This document shows positions 13,320 through 20,579 of a stretch of DNA of 20,579 nucleotides, piece by piece. Position 1 is the stretch's first letter. Each line of letters begins with the position of its first letter. Where the stretch lies: the IMG/VR virus record IMGVR_UViG_3300001683_000278, positions 1-20,579 of that record; one strand, written 5' to 3'. Under the pieces are notes generated by a model, which saw only the letters and a program-made list of their open reading frames with translations, was not told the origin of the DNA and did no database searches. Position numbers and translations under genes: made by a program. The stretch is from a virus.

Positions 13320-13702
13320 AGGAGTTCCTGGGGTGGCAGGCGAAGTGGGGGGAACACGCCCCCAAGATCGCAGCCGCCGCGACTGACGCAGGGGTCCCCA
13401 TTCCGGCTAACGCAATAGCGCCGGTAGTGCCCCCGCACCTTATGGGGTACATGGGGATCTTCTGGAAACTCCACACTTGCAGGTCCATGGGCTTCGGCCC
13501 GGGACCCATCCCGTGGACCGCAATCGACAAGTACGCGGAACGTCACGGAATGCTTGACGATGAGGTCCTGTACGATGACCTAATCTTCATCATCATGGCT
13601 CTGGATCAACACTGGCTAAATCAGGTTCAAGCTGAGCAGGCCAAGACCGCCAAGACGGCGGATGGCGCACAGCCGAAATCGAATCTGAAACCCACATGGT
13701 AA
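13262..13702 (+). CDS. Tail assembly chaperone, second frame (gpT-like, expressed by -1 frameshift)
   Basis: This frame is open from a GTG at 13262 that has no ribosome site and overlaps the previous gene by 58 nt. The first codons are probably not translated in this frame. The part past 13313 looks real: ILKEFLGWQAKWGEHAPKIA, VVPPHLMGYMGIFWKLHTCR and 'DKYAERHGMLDDEVLYDDLIFIIMALDQHW', ending in a Lys/Ala/Gln tail. Tail chaperones of siphophages are typically made as a short form and a -1 extended form. Here a shift at AAA (13311-13313) would give a fusion of about 265 aa (...ESAK-ILKEF...). 'Y..l....F..Wl..Q' style helical content is typical of the gpT part. Confidence 0.7.
   Translation: MQQPRELRTRRARRVGKILKEFLGWQAKWGEHAPKIAAAATDAGVPIPANAIAPVVPPHLMGYMGIFWKLHTCRSMGFGPGPIPWTAIDKYAERHGMLDDEVLYDDLIFIIMALDQHWLNQVQAEQAKTAKTADGAQPKSNLKPTW
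13307..13319 (+). other. Candidate -1 programmed frameshift site
   Basis: Zero-frame codons TCG GCA AAA TCC TAA (13305-13319). The run AAAA at 13310-13313 lets tRNA-Lys slip back from AAA to AAA just before the stop. The heptamer G GCA AAA is not the classical X XXY YYZ pattern, as the P-site codon would re-pair poorly. A GC stem of six pairs (13346-13351 with 13359-13364, 7-nt loop) lies 33 nt downstream, rather far for a stimulator. The arrangement of the two frames supports the shift more than the site itself does. Confidence 0.5.
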
Positions 13703-13705
13703 CCA

Positions 13706-13725
13706 GCGGGGCCTTCGGGCCCCGC
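13706..13725 (+). terminator. GC hairpin with TTCG loop after chaperone gene
   Basis: GCGGGGCC (13706-13713) pairs with GGCCCCGC (13718-13725) around a TTCG tetraloop, 4 nt past the stop. No T-run follows, and the next ribosome site (GGGAGAT, 13731-13737) begins 6 nt later. It is probably an attenuator or mRNA stabiliser and not a full stop. Confidence 0.6.
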
Positions 13726-13741
13726 CTACCGGGAGATCACA

Positions 13742-14176
13742 ATGGCACGTAAGCCTGTACGATCCAACGCAAAGGCCGTAGCGGCCAAGTACTCTGCCTA
13801 TGGCACAGCCGTCTCTGGCAACGCAAAGCGGGCCGTGGCAGTCATCGGCAAGGAGTTCCTCAAAGAGGTAACCGAGAAGACCCCCCGCCTGACGGGCGCG
13901 GCGCAGTCCTCCTGGGAAGCCACCCGGAACTCGGGTCCCAAATGGACCACCGAAGCCAACGCAGACAAGGGCTCCGCAGGGGGCACCTACTCTCGCGGGG
14001 CGAGCAAGATCGGCGCGACAGCCGAGCGCGTAGACATCACCAACGCTGTCGGGTACATCAACAGACTAAACGCGGGGTCCTCCACCAAGGCCCCGGCAGG
14101 CTTCGTCCAGTCCGCCTTCGCTAAGGCCCTGGCAAAAGCCAAATCACTTTCACTTATTCGCAAAGTACGCAGCTGA
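13742..14176 (+). CDS. Neck / tail completion protein, HK97 gp10-like
   Basis: A 144-aa basic protein. KRAVAVIGKEFLKEVTEKTP, RLTGAAQSSWEATRNSGP and, near the C-terminus, VDITNAVGYINRLNAGSSTK, then APAGFVQSAF give the hallmark of the gp10-like family: an N-terminal helix, 'TP..tG.a...W', then 'I.N...Yi..L..G.S..aP.Gfv'. These proteins usually connect the head stopper to the tail terminator. They normally lie before the terminator gene; here the gene lies between the chaperone frames and the tape measure. The ribosome site GGGAGAT at 13731-13737 sets the start. The internal Gly/Ser-rich segment (ADKGSAGGTYSRGASKIGAT) is the usual long loop. Function is recalled from the family, position is what is seen. 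Confidence 0.75.
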   Translation: MARKPVRSNAKAVAAKYSAYGTAVSGNAKRAVAVIGKEFLKEVTEKTPRLTGAAQSSWEATRNSGPKWTTEANADKGSAGGTYSRGASKIGATAERVDITNAVGYINRLNAGSSTKAPAGFVQSAFAKALAKAKSLSLIRKVRS

Positions 14177-14195
14177 TTCCCTGGAGGGATAAACA

Positions 14196-16484
14196 ATGGC
14201 AACTTCAACAGATCGACTACATCTGTCAATTACCTCGTCCGGCGCGAAATCCGTGACCCGCAACCTCAAGGGCATGTCCGTCGCAATGCTCGCCGTCGGC
14301 TACGCCGCTGTCCGCATGGGCTCAAGCCTCGTTCAGTCCGTCGACACCATCACCAACCTGAAGAACCAGACGAACGTGTTCGCAAAGTCCCAAGAGGGCG
14401 CGAACTATCGTATGGAGCAGGCAACCCGTATCGCCCGTAAGTGGAACATTCCGCTCAAGGGTGTCGGTGACGTGATGCAGCGCGTCTCCATCGCGCAGGA
14501 TGCCGCAGGCATCGGCGACGAGACCGTCGTTAAGGTCGTTGAGAACCTGACCGCAGCCGTCCAGCTTTCCGGTGCAACCGCACAGGAAGCCGAGGGTGCA
14601 CTCCGTCAGTTCGCCCAGGGTATGGCAGCAAACCGCCTGTCCGGGCAGGAACTGAACTCCGTGCTAGAGCAGACTCCCCTCGTGGCGTCCCTCTTGGCCG
14701 ACAGCATGTCCGCAATGGGCACCTGGGGCAAGGTCGCGATTGGTGACCTCCGACGCCTCGGTGAGACTGGCAAGATCACCACTGCCGTCCTCGTCAAGAC
14801 CTTTGGCGCAGAGATCCCCAAGCTGGAAGAACTCTTCAAGAAGTACCACTTCCCCATCTCCGCACTGATGAAGTCCCTTGGCAACGAGTGGGACATCTTC
14901 GTTTCAAACTTCGGCGAGACTACGGGCATCTCCAAGTCCTTCACCGACTCCCTCAAGAGCATCAAGCTCTGGGGCGCCGCAATCAACTCCGCCATGTCCA
15001 AGGGCGAGCTTGACGTTTCTAGGTTCACCAAAGCCGGGTCCGGCATGGTCAAGATGTTCATCGCCTGGAAGGCCGCAACGCTGGCCTGGGGCATTAGCCT
15101 CGGCATCGTCCGCATGGCAATCATTGGCGGGCAGGGCCTGATCGGGGCCTTCACCAGCTTCCGCGCCCTGATGATCCGAATGCTCCCCGTCATGGGCGCG
15201 TTCTACGCCCCGCTCCTCGCCATCGCTGGCGTGGGCATTGCTATCGCCGTCGGCATGAAGGCCGCAGGCATGGGCTTCGAAGACTTCAAGAAGATGGGTA
15301 TCGACGCCGTTGTTGCTCTGAGCAACAAGTGGAACGACATGCTCGCTGCCTTCCAGACCATCAAGGACTACATGGGTGGCAAGGTCGGCTTCGGCGACTG
15401 GACCGAGAGTTTCGAGCGCAACCGCTCTGGCCTCTCCAACATCACGGCTGAGACTCTCGTAGACCCCAGCGGCTCCCTCGGCGGAGCCATTGGCGACTAC
15501 CTCTCCGAGAAGATGAGCGAAGGCATGGACACCCTCAAGGGTGCACTCCCCGGAATGGCCGGAGGCTTCATGGACTTCTTCGGCGCAGCCGATGACTTCA
15601 TCATGCCCGGCGTCATGAACGGGAACGTTCCTGGCGGCGCTACCTCCCTCGGCGCAACTGGCACCCCGGATGGGGATCCGCTAGGCGTCAAGCTGGGGTC
15701 CATGACCGCAGATCAGCTGTCCAAGTATGACACGCTCATGAGCAAGATCAGTCCGCTGATCGGCCTCACCAAGCAGTACACCGACGCAGTCGAACTCCTG
15801 CAGGCTCAGTTCAGCGCAGACGGCCCGTCTGGCGTCGAGAACTTCGTCATGAACATGAATCTCCTGGACGAGACCATCGGTCGCAACCTAGTTTCCATGC
15901 AGGCACTGTTCGCCCTCGGCGACGAAGACTCCTTCATGTTCAACTTCGGCGCACGCATGGTCGAGAACTTCTCGGACGCAGCCAACGCAGCAGAAACCTT
16001 CGGCACCATCGCCGCGGACGCCTTCTCTGGCGCACTGGACCACCTCACCGAGTTCACCCTGACCGGCAAGATGGACATCAGGTCCTTCGCTCTGGACACT
16101 ATCGCCCAGCTGCAGAAGGTCATCATGAAGATGCTCTTCATTAAGATGCTGGAAGGCGTCTCCGGTGGAGGCGGCTTCGGGTCTGGGATCGCAGGCAGTT
16201 TGCTTGGCGCAATCACCGGCGGCAGAGCAACGGGCGGTCCGGTCCAATCGGGCAAGGCTTACATGGTCGGCGAGAGGGGTCCTGAACTCTTCGTTCCGCC
16301 GTCCGGTGGCTCCATCAAGAACGCAACTGCTACCGCAGGCATGGCTCAGGCCGCTGCTCCGCAGATCACCATCGTCAATTCGGATGACCCGGCCTCTATC
16401 CCCGCAGCCATGAACACGGACGCGGGCGCTGAAGTCATTCTCAACGTCCTCCAACGAAACCCGGAAGCCCTCAGGCCTCTCTAA
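14196..16484 (+). CDS. Tape measure protein
   Basis: A 762-aa protein with a GGAGGG ribosome site at 14183-14188. Residues about 120-215 contain the conserved tape-measure domain: AEGALRQFAQGMAANRLSGQ, ELNSVLEQTPLVASLLADSM and 'LRRLGETGKITTAVLVKTFG'. Residues about 284-365 are strongly hydrophobic with Gly (AWKAATLAWGISLGIVRMAI, LLAIAGVGIAIAVGMKAAGM), the usual membrane-interacting region. The C-terminus has the classic GGPVQSGKAYMVGERGPELF motif near residue 680-700. It sets tail length and travels through the tail at infection. At 1.5 A per residue, 762 residues would predict a tail near 114 nm, so the phage is a siphovirus with a medium-length tail. No lysozyme or peptidase motif is seen in it. 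Confidence 0.95.
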   Translation: MATSTDRLHLSITSSGAKSVTRNLKGMSVAMLAVGYAAVRMGSSLVQSVDTITNLKNQTNVFAKSQEGANYRMEQATRIARKWNIPLKGVGDVMQRVSIAQDAAGIGDETVVKVVENLTAAVQLSGATAQEAEGALRQFAQGMAANRLSGQELNSVLEQTPLVASLLADSMSAMGTWGKVAIGDLRRLGETGKITTAVLVKTFGAEIPKLEELFKKYHFPISALMKSLGNEWDIFVSNFGETTGISKSFTDSLKSIKLWGAAINSAMSKGELDVSRFTKAGSGMVKMFIAWKAATLAWGISLGIVRMAIIGGQGLIGAFTSFRALMIRMLPVMGAFYAPLLAIAGVGIAIAVGMKAAGMGFEDFKKMGIDAVVALSNKWNDMLAAFQTIKDYMGGKVGFGDWTESFERNRSGLSNITAETLVDPSGSLGGAIGDYLSEKMSEGMDTLKGALPGMAGGFMDFFGAADDFIMPGVMNGNVPGGATSLGATGTPDGDPLGVKLGSMTADQLSKYDTLMSKISPLIGLTKQYTDAVELLQAQFSADGPSGVENFVMNMNLLDETIGRNLVSMQALFALGDEDSFMFNFGARMVENFSDAANAAETFGTIAADAFSGALDHLTEFTLTGKMDIRSFALDTIAQLQKVIMKMLFIKMLEGVSGGGGFGSGIAGSLLGAITGGRATGGPVQSGKAYMVGERGPELFVPPSGGSIKNATATAGMAQAAAPQITIVNSDDPASIPAAMNTDAGAEVILNVLQRNPEALRPL

Positions 16485-16506
16485 GGGTAAGGATAAGGAT
16501 TAAATC

Positions 16507-18144
16507 ATGTCTCATCTTGACCTCTCAACCCTCGCGGGCGGAAGCATCCCCCGCTGGGGTGTCACTCCCTTCCTGGGAACCTGGGCTTCGGGCTCTCCCG
16601 CAGCACTCCATACGCTCATTCAGTTCATGAATGGGGCCCCGATTGTGGACTACGGGTCGATCTCTGTGGACACCATTGCTGGCGCGAATGGCAAGGTCTC
16701 TGCCCTTGACAGCCGAGCAGGCGACAAGTATCTGACCCCCACCACCGGCACGAGCGGGTACACCCCGCACGTTGTCGAGACTTGGACCTTTGAGTTCCAG
16801 TCTGCGACTACGTTTGACATGATTGGGTCCGTCTCTGGCACCCAGGGTACATTCAACTGTGACGCTGACGCCATCGTCAAGGACCTGATCTACACCCGGA
16901 TCGAATCGGGTGCGTCCATCGACTGGGTCGGCAAGATGACCGCAGTCGCAATTGACATCACCAGCGGCGACCCGGTAGTCCTCATCGCGGACACCACGGG
17001 CCTGGAAGTTGGGTATCCCGTAACCGGTGCAGAGATCGCGGCCTCCACTACGATCCTCTCCATTGACCCCAACGTCAGCATCACCTTGTCTAACAACCCC
17101 ACTGGCACCAATGCCACGGGCACCTTGGACATGGCAGGCGACTCGATCACCGTGAACTTCATCAACAACCCGAACAACTCCGTGTCCTCCCCGGGTACGC
17201 AGTGGCTCGACCCCGAGCCCTTCGCCACCTACCTCGGCTCAGACAACGTCTGGCCGGAAGAGACCGACATAGACGGTAGGCCGGACATGCGCAACTACCG
17301 CCCGCTCTTCATCGACGCTGGTGGAGTCGCGGACCCCGCGGACTACGTGTACATGGCCCTCATGTACTACGCTATCGATTCGAGCCCGGACCTGCAGAAC
17401 TGGGGCATCCAGGGCATGACCGGCTGGTCTGCTGACGGAAACCACCCCACCCCCAGCGGTGTCCATTACCTCTTCATGCCGGAGTCCGGCGAGATCTTCG
17501 GCAACTACATTTGCGACCAGTTCCGGTTCACCGCAGCGGTCAACTACCAGAGCAAGTGGAACATGTGCCACGCTGGCCTCATCAATCCCTTCCGCACCAA
17601 GGAGGAGTACGCGTACCCCTTCCACCTCTTCGCGAACAACAACGCCCCCATCAAGCAGTCCACCGCGACCGTCACGAGCTACAGTTCCTTGGTGGCTTCG
17701 TACTACCGGGACTGCGGGCAGCACCTGGGAGCAGACGGAATCTGGCGCAGCTCCATCGGAACTGGCACAACGAACATGGCAGCACAAGGAGGCATCGGTC
17801 GCCTGGACCCCCTGACCTCCGCCTACTCAACGCGCAACAGGGCGAGTTATGTCGGGGTCAAGTACGCTCCGCCCCGCTCCGGTGACTCGCAGATCCCCAT
17901 CATGCCCATCACGTGCTCTAACTTCACGGCCACCGGTATCCCGGTGATCGGCCAAAACCCGCACTGCTACCTCGACAACCAACCCGCAGGCGAAGTCCGC
18001 GGAGTATGGTGCACGGGCGTCCAGAATGGAACCGACGGCGACATCTTGACCATCAACGGGGTCGACTACCTCCTTGTCCGCGGATTCTGGGGGCCTGCCG
18101 TCCTCAATGACCGATTCTACCGACTCGCAATCCGGCTTGCATAA
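16507..18144 (+). CDS. Distal tail structural protein, unrecognised (545 aa)
   Basis: First gene after the tape measure, where distal tail, baseplate or tip proteins usually lie. AAGGAT at 16495-16500 precedes the ATG. I do not recognise the whole protein. Residues about 145-220 look like an inserted Ig-like module: VLIADTTGLEVGYPVTGAEI, AASTTILSIDPNVSITLS and a 'TGT..ATGTLDM' end, a pattern ('l.vG..v.G..i.agT.i.sId....itlS') common in phage structural proteins. The C-terminal half is aromatic and Cys-containing (DQFRFTAAVNYQSKWNMCHA and NPHCYLDNQPAGEVRGVWCT, final RFYRLAIRLA). No signal peptide or transmembrane segment. The next gene has a similar style and may be a partner subunit. Confidence 0.75.
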   Translation: MSHLDLSTLAGGSIPRWGVTPFLGTWASGSPAALHTLIQFMNGAPIVDYGSISVDTIAGANGKVSALDSRAGDKYLTPTTGTSGYTPHVVETWTFEFQSATTFDMIGSVSGTQGTFNCDADAIVKDLIYTRIESGASIDWVGKMTAVAIDITSGDPVVLIADTTGLEVGYPVTGAEIAASTTILSIDPNVSITLSNNPTGTNATGTLDMAGDSITVNFINNPNNSVSSPGTQWLDPEPFATYLGSDNVWPEETDIDGRPDMRNYRPLFIDAGGVADPADYVYMALMYYAIDSSPDLQNWGIQGMTGWSADGNHPTPSGVHYLFMPESGEIFGNYICDQFRFTAAVNYQSKWNMCHAGLINPFRTKEEYAYPFHLFANNNAPIKQSTATVTSYSSLVASYYRDCGQHLGADGIWRSSIGTGTTNMAAQGGIGRLDPLTSAYSTRNRASYVGVKYAPPRSGDSQIPIMPITCSNFTATGIPVIGQNPHCYLDNQPAGEVRGVWCTGVQNGTDGDILTINGVDYLLVRGFWGPAVLNDRFYRLAIRLA

Positions 18145-18170
18145 GCCGACTTTAGGAAGGAACCTCCGAC

Positions 18171-19391
18171 ATGTTCGCATCAGGAACAGAAACTACTTGG
18201 GCAGGGCTCCGAGACGCCATGAATACCTTCATGACTGTCACCATGGGCACCTACACCAAGACCTTCGACAACGGCGTTGGTATTGACGGCCTCGCAGGCA
18301 ATCAGACGTGCTGGGAACACACCTCCACGGGTCAGTTCTTCATCTATGACTCGGGAAACCCGAGCCTCCAGCCGGTCAGTTGGCAGCGGGAGGCCGAAGC
18401 CCCCACCGACGATTTCATTATCGGAATGATGGTCGAGCCGGGTGTTACCCCTCTCAGTACCGCGTCCTTCAATGATCACCCCGGCGGCCCCTACGATACC
18501 GCCAACGGCGGAGACGGAGGCTATGAGGCCACTCACACTGGCAACTTCCTCCCCGGCTACTACCCCTGCACCGACATGGTGCAGTACTCGGGCGGCGTCA
18601 ACTACTGGTTCTTCGGGGACACCCCGGGAGGCGGTGGCGAGGACTACTTCAACATGGTCCTTGAGATCCAGCCGGGAGTCTTCTCCCACTGGTGGACCGG
18701 GCAGGTCAACGACGGACCGACCGAGATGGTCAGCCCGTACGGCGGAAACATGGGATGCTCCGGCCCCTGGCGGGACGACAGCTACGATGAGTGGTGCACA
18801 CCCCACCGATCCTACCGCTCCAGTGGCACAATCAAAGCTAGCTTCCTGTACTTCCCGGAAGGCAACTCCGCTGGCCAGATCGACTCGGGCTCTGGCCTCT
18901 ACAAGAAAGAGCCGGTCTACAAGTACAACTCCACGGTCTACGGAGTCGGCGCGACCAACTGGTCCGTGCAGGTCAATGGGACCGACTCTTATGACAACAC
19001 TGGCCCCTGGGTCTGCGGTGCGGACGCTCTGTCTGGCCGCACCATGCTTAGCTCCATCCCCATGTCCTTCAAGAAGACGTACAACACCAACATCTCCTAC
19101 TCCACCAGCACCAACACTTCTGGAGATGAGTGGACCTACCTGGGCACCGTGCCCGGCACCGCACAGGTGACCATCGACCGGTACTTGGCAGGGGAAGAGC
19201 TTACCCTCAGTGCCGACACGTGGGTGGTATTCCCGTGCGTGACCAGAAGCACCGAGTCAGGCATCTGCTCCCATCCGGGCACGGTAACGCCGGGCTCCTT
19301 TGCCCTCTCTGGTCAGGCATCTGCAACTGCAACCGGTAAGATTTCCACGGGCGCGAACACTGCCCTTGAAGGCTGGGCCTACCGGAAGTAA
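18171..19391 (+). CDS. Distal tail structural protein, unrecognised (406 aa)
   Basis: AGGAAGGA at 18154-18161 sets the start; only 26 nt separate it from the gene before. The sequence is Gly, Trp, Tyr and Cys-rich: QREAEAPTDDFIIGMMVEPG, 'GGVNYWFFGDTPGGGGEDYF', LEIQPGVFSHWWTGQVNDGP, and near the C-terminus 'GEELTLSADTWVVFPCVTRS' and EGWAYRK. The 'eitigsdtWvvFP......GwAYRK' ending and the 'pGvFsHww.G' stretch remind me of hypothetical tail proteins in marine phages, without a known function. It is beta-rich and likely part of the tail tip or baseplate. It shares its general style with the preceding 545-aa protein (aromatic/Cys content, 'W..g..F' motif), but I could not show homology by eye. Confidence 0.72.
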   Translation: MFASGTETTWAGLRDAMNTFMTVTMGTYTKTFDNGVGIDGLAGNQTCWEHTSTGQFFIYDSGNPSLQPVSWQREAEAPTDDFIIGMMVEPGVTPLSTASFNDHPGGPYDTANGGDGGYEATHTGNFLPGYYPCTDMVQYSGGVNYWFFGDTPGGGGEDYFNMVLEIQPGVFSHWWTGQVNDGPTEMVSPYGGNMGCSGPWRDDSYDEWCTPHRSYRSSGTIKASFLYFPEGNSAGQIDSGSGLYKKEPVYKYNSTVYGVGATNWSVQVNGTDSYDNTGPWVCGADALSGRTMLSSIPMSFKKTYNTNISYSTSTNTSGDEWTYLGTVPGTAQVTIDRYLAGEELTLSADTWVVFPCVTRSTESGICSHPGTVTPGSFALSGQASATATGKISTGANTALEGWAYRK

Positions 19392-19412
19392 TACCCCAAG
19401 GAAGGGCGAGTC

Positions 19413-20363
19413 ATGACTACTTTCATCTCCACGAGAACCCCCATCATCCTGGGTGATGGGCTACAGATAACCGGTATGGTTACGCCCGCGAATGACAGAT
19501 GGTCCTTCATGATCCCCGACCACTCCACCTCCCTGACGCTTGGGGCGGACGGCTCCGGGCTCGCCACGAGCGCGGATGCGGGAATCGTCCCGGTTAGCTC
19601 TGGGGTCACCTCCCATACACTGGTCCAGCCCTGGAGCATCAGCTACACCTCCACCAACGACTCCCAGCTTGATGGGTGGCACTACGGAAACCTGTTCTTC
19701 GAGCGCTACCACGTCTTCCCGGCATCGGAAGACCTCGGCACGATCCTGTCGGACACCCAGTCCTCCTTCCAGGTACACAACGCGTTCCGCGAACTCCACG
19801 ATACCCTGAACGACCTCACTATTGGAGGCACGGGCGGCGAAGGCACCACCGTCACCCTGAGCATCTCCGGCGAGGACTACTCCACCGCGCTACCGCTCCT
19901 CCTCCAGGCACTCCGGTCCCACAAGTTCGACTTCACGGTCCTGGGCTCCGGCGCGTCCACCTTCGACATTTCGATTACGCCGGTGATGGCCTCCGCGCAG
20001 TTCTTCCCCTCCTTCAACGTGACAGGGTCCCGCGCCCTCGTCTTCCCGTTCATCCCGCAGCGCCCGGTCAGTGAGAACATCCAGTTCATGACCTCCGTCC
20101 TGACCTCCAAGGACGGGACCGAGAACCGTTTGGCAGAGCGCAAGAACGCTCGCCAGTCCTTCAACATGAAGTACCTGATCGACCAGCAAGATCCCCAAAT
20201 GTACCAGAACGCGCAGGCCATCGGGGGTTGGTATGTGGCACCAGACCCGCAAGCTAACCTCGTCAGCCGCTGTATCAGACACCGAAGTTCTGCTGGATAC
20301 CGCGGACCTAGACTTCCGCGTAGGCGGGTACGGGCTCTTGTGGAGCGACTGGAATCAAACTGA
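19413..20363 (+). CDS. Tail protein, N-terminal part (frame shifts by +1 near 20240-20265)
   Basis: AAGGAAGGG at 19398-19406 precedes the ATG. The N-terminal 210 residues are beta-rich (TRTPIILGDGLQITGMVTPA; TALPLLLQALRSHKFDFTVL). Residues about 212-270 contain VFPFIPQRPVSENIQFMTSV, LTSKDGTENRLAERKNARQS and FNMKYLIDQQ, a pattern ('P..p..e.l.f.T.v..s.dGtE.R...R..pRq.f.m.y') I know from phage tail proteins that follow the tape measure. The last about 40 residues in this frame (RHRSSAGYRGPRLPRRRVRA) are Arg-rich and out of character, while the +1 frame carries a natural continuation to the window end. The gene is therefore probably longer than shown and the stop at 20363 false. Confidence 0.72.
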   Translation: MTTFISTRTPIILGDGLQITGMVTPANDRWSFMIPDHSTSLTLGADGSGLATSADAGIVPVSSGVTSHTLVQPWSISYTSTNDSQLDGWHYGNLFFERYHVFPASEDLGTILSDTQSSFQVHNAFRELHDTLNDLTIGGTGGEGTTVTLSISGEDYSTALPLLLQALRSHKFDFTVLGSGASTFDISITPVMASAQFFPSFNVTGSRALVFPFIPQRPVSENIQFMTSVLTSKDGTENRLAERKNARQSFNMKYLIDQQDPQMYQNAQAIGGWYVAPDPQANLVSRCIRHRSSAGYRGPRLPRRRVRALVERLESN

Positions 20364-20579
20364 GGTGGTACGCATCGCCACAATCGCGGCCGACCGGCTC
20401 ACCCTGGAATCCGACCTGGAGTTCGCCTGGGACGCGGCCGATACATATGTTGTGCCGGTCCAGCTGTGCGTGTCCGAGGACATGCCCTCCGTGCACCGCA
20501 GGCAGACCAACGTGGCCACCCTCGACATCAACTGGACCTCTACAGAGGACACCAGTACCCTGGAAGTCAACGACCTGTA
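20251..20579 (+). CDS. Tail protein continuation in +1 frame (runs off window end)
   Basis: Coding from about 20251 in the +1 frame reads KLTSSAAVSDTEVLLDTADL, DFRVGGYGLLWSDWNQTEVV, RIATIAADRLTLESDLEF, and stays open to 20579. 'i..dt.d.dfr.GgyglLW.d.n..EvvrIa.i..d.ltLes.' is the usual next part of the same tail protein family after the 'dGtEnR' block, so it belongs to the gene at 19413. No ribosome site or start codon is found at the frame change. The 3' end is outside the window. The start coordinate is approximate. Confidence 0.68.

Overview
The window is a head-to-tail structural module of a double-stranded DNA phage or prophage with a siphovirus-type tail. Every supportable gene is on the + strand, spacing is tight (several 1-4 nt stop/start overlaps), and good Shine-Dalgarno sequences precede most starts, so the host is a bacterium. 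Gene order (portal, scaffold, capsid, connectors, tail tube, tail chaperones, tape measure, distal tail) fixes the identity even where single proteins are unfamiliar. Base composition looks GC-rich (judged by eye, not counted). Nothing in the window identifies the host species. Terminase, lysis, replication and integration genes are outside it. I see no tRNA, CRISPR array, insertion sequence or reverse transcriptase.

Layout. (1) 2-2842, head core: C-terminal part of a DUF4055-type portal protein, a scaffold protein and the major capsid protein. No separate prohead protease is seen. (2) 2943-10269, accessory structural block: a coiled-coil protein, an unrecognised 230-aa protein, a 131-aa beta-rich phage protein, a 1670-aa fibre-like protein carrying about 32 tandem 20-residue repeats, and a small protein that looks like a BppU/LtfC-type beta-sandwich with an inserted carbohydrate-binding-like segment. 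This block sits between capsid and connectors, where virion decoration or head-fibre genes are often found. (3) 10269-11655, connectors: DnaT-like head-tail adaptor, head-closure protein and tail terminator in an overlapping set. (4) 11667-16484, tail shaft: tail tube protein (broken by a -1 frame change), two tail-assembly-chaperone frames that probably use programmed frameshifting, a gp10-like neck/tail-completion protein in an unusual place, and the tape measure. (5) 16507-20579, distal tail: two large unfamiliar structural proteins and a tail protein whose reading frame shifts by +1 near the window end and then runs off the edge.

Six very GC-rich intergenic hairpins, several built on a GGGGCCCC core and two closed by a TTCG loop, follow the genes for scaffold, capsid, coiled-coil protein, giant fibre, tail tube and chaperone. 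They probably set the relative amounts of structural transcripts.

The most distinctive feature is the 20-residue (60-bp) His-containing repeat array in the 1670-aa protein. I do not recognise it as a named family. The two frame breaks in otherwise intact tail genes look like single-base assembly errors more than biology, but this cannot be settled from the sequence alone.
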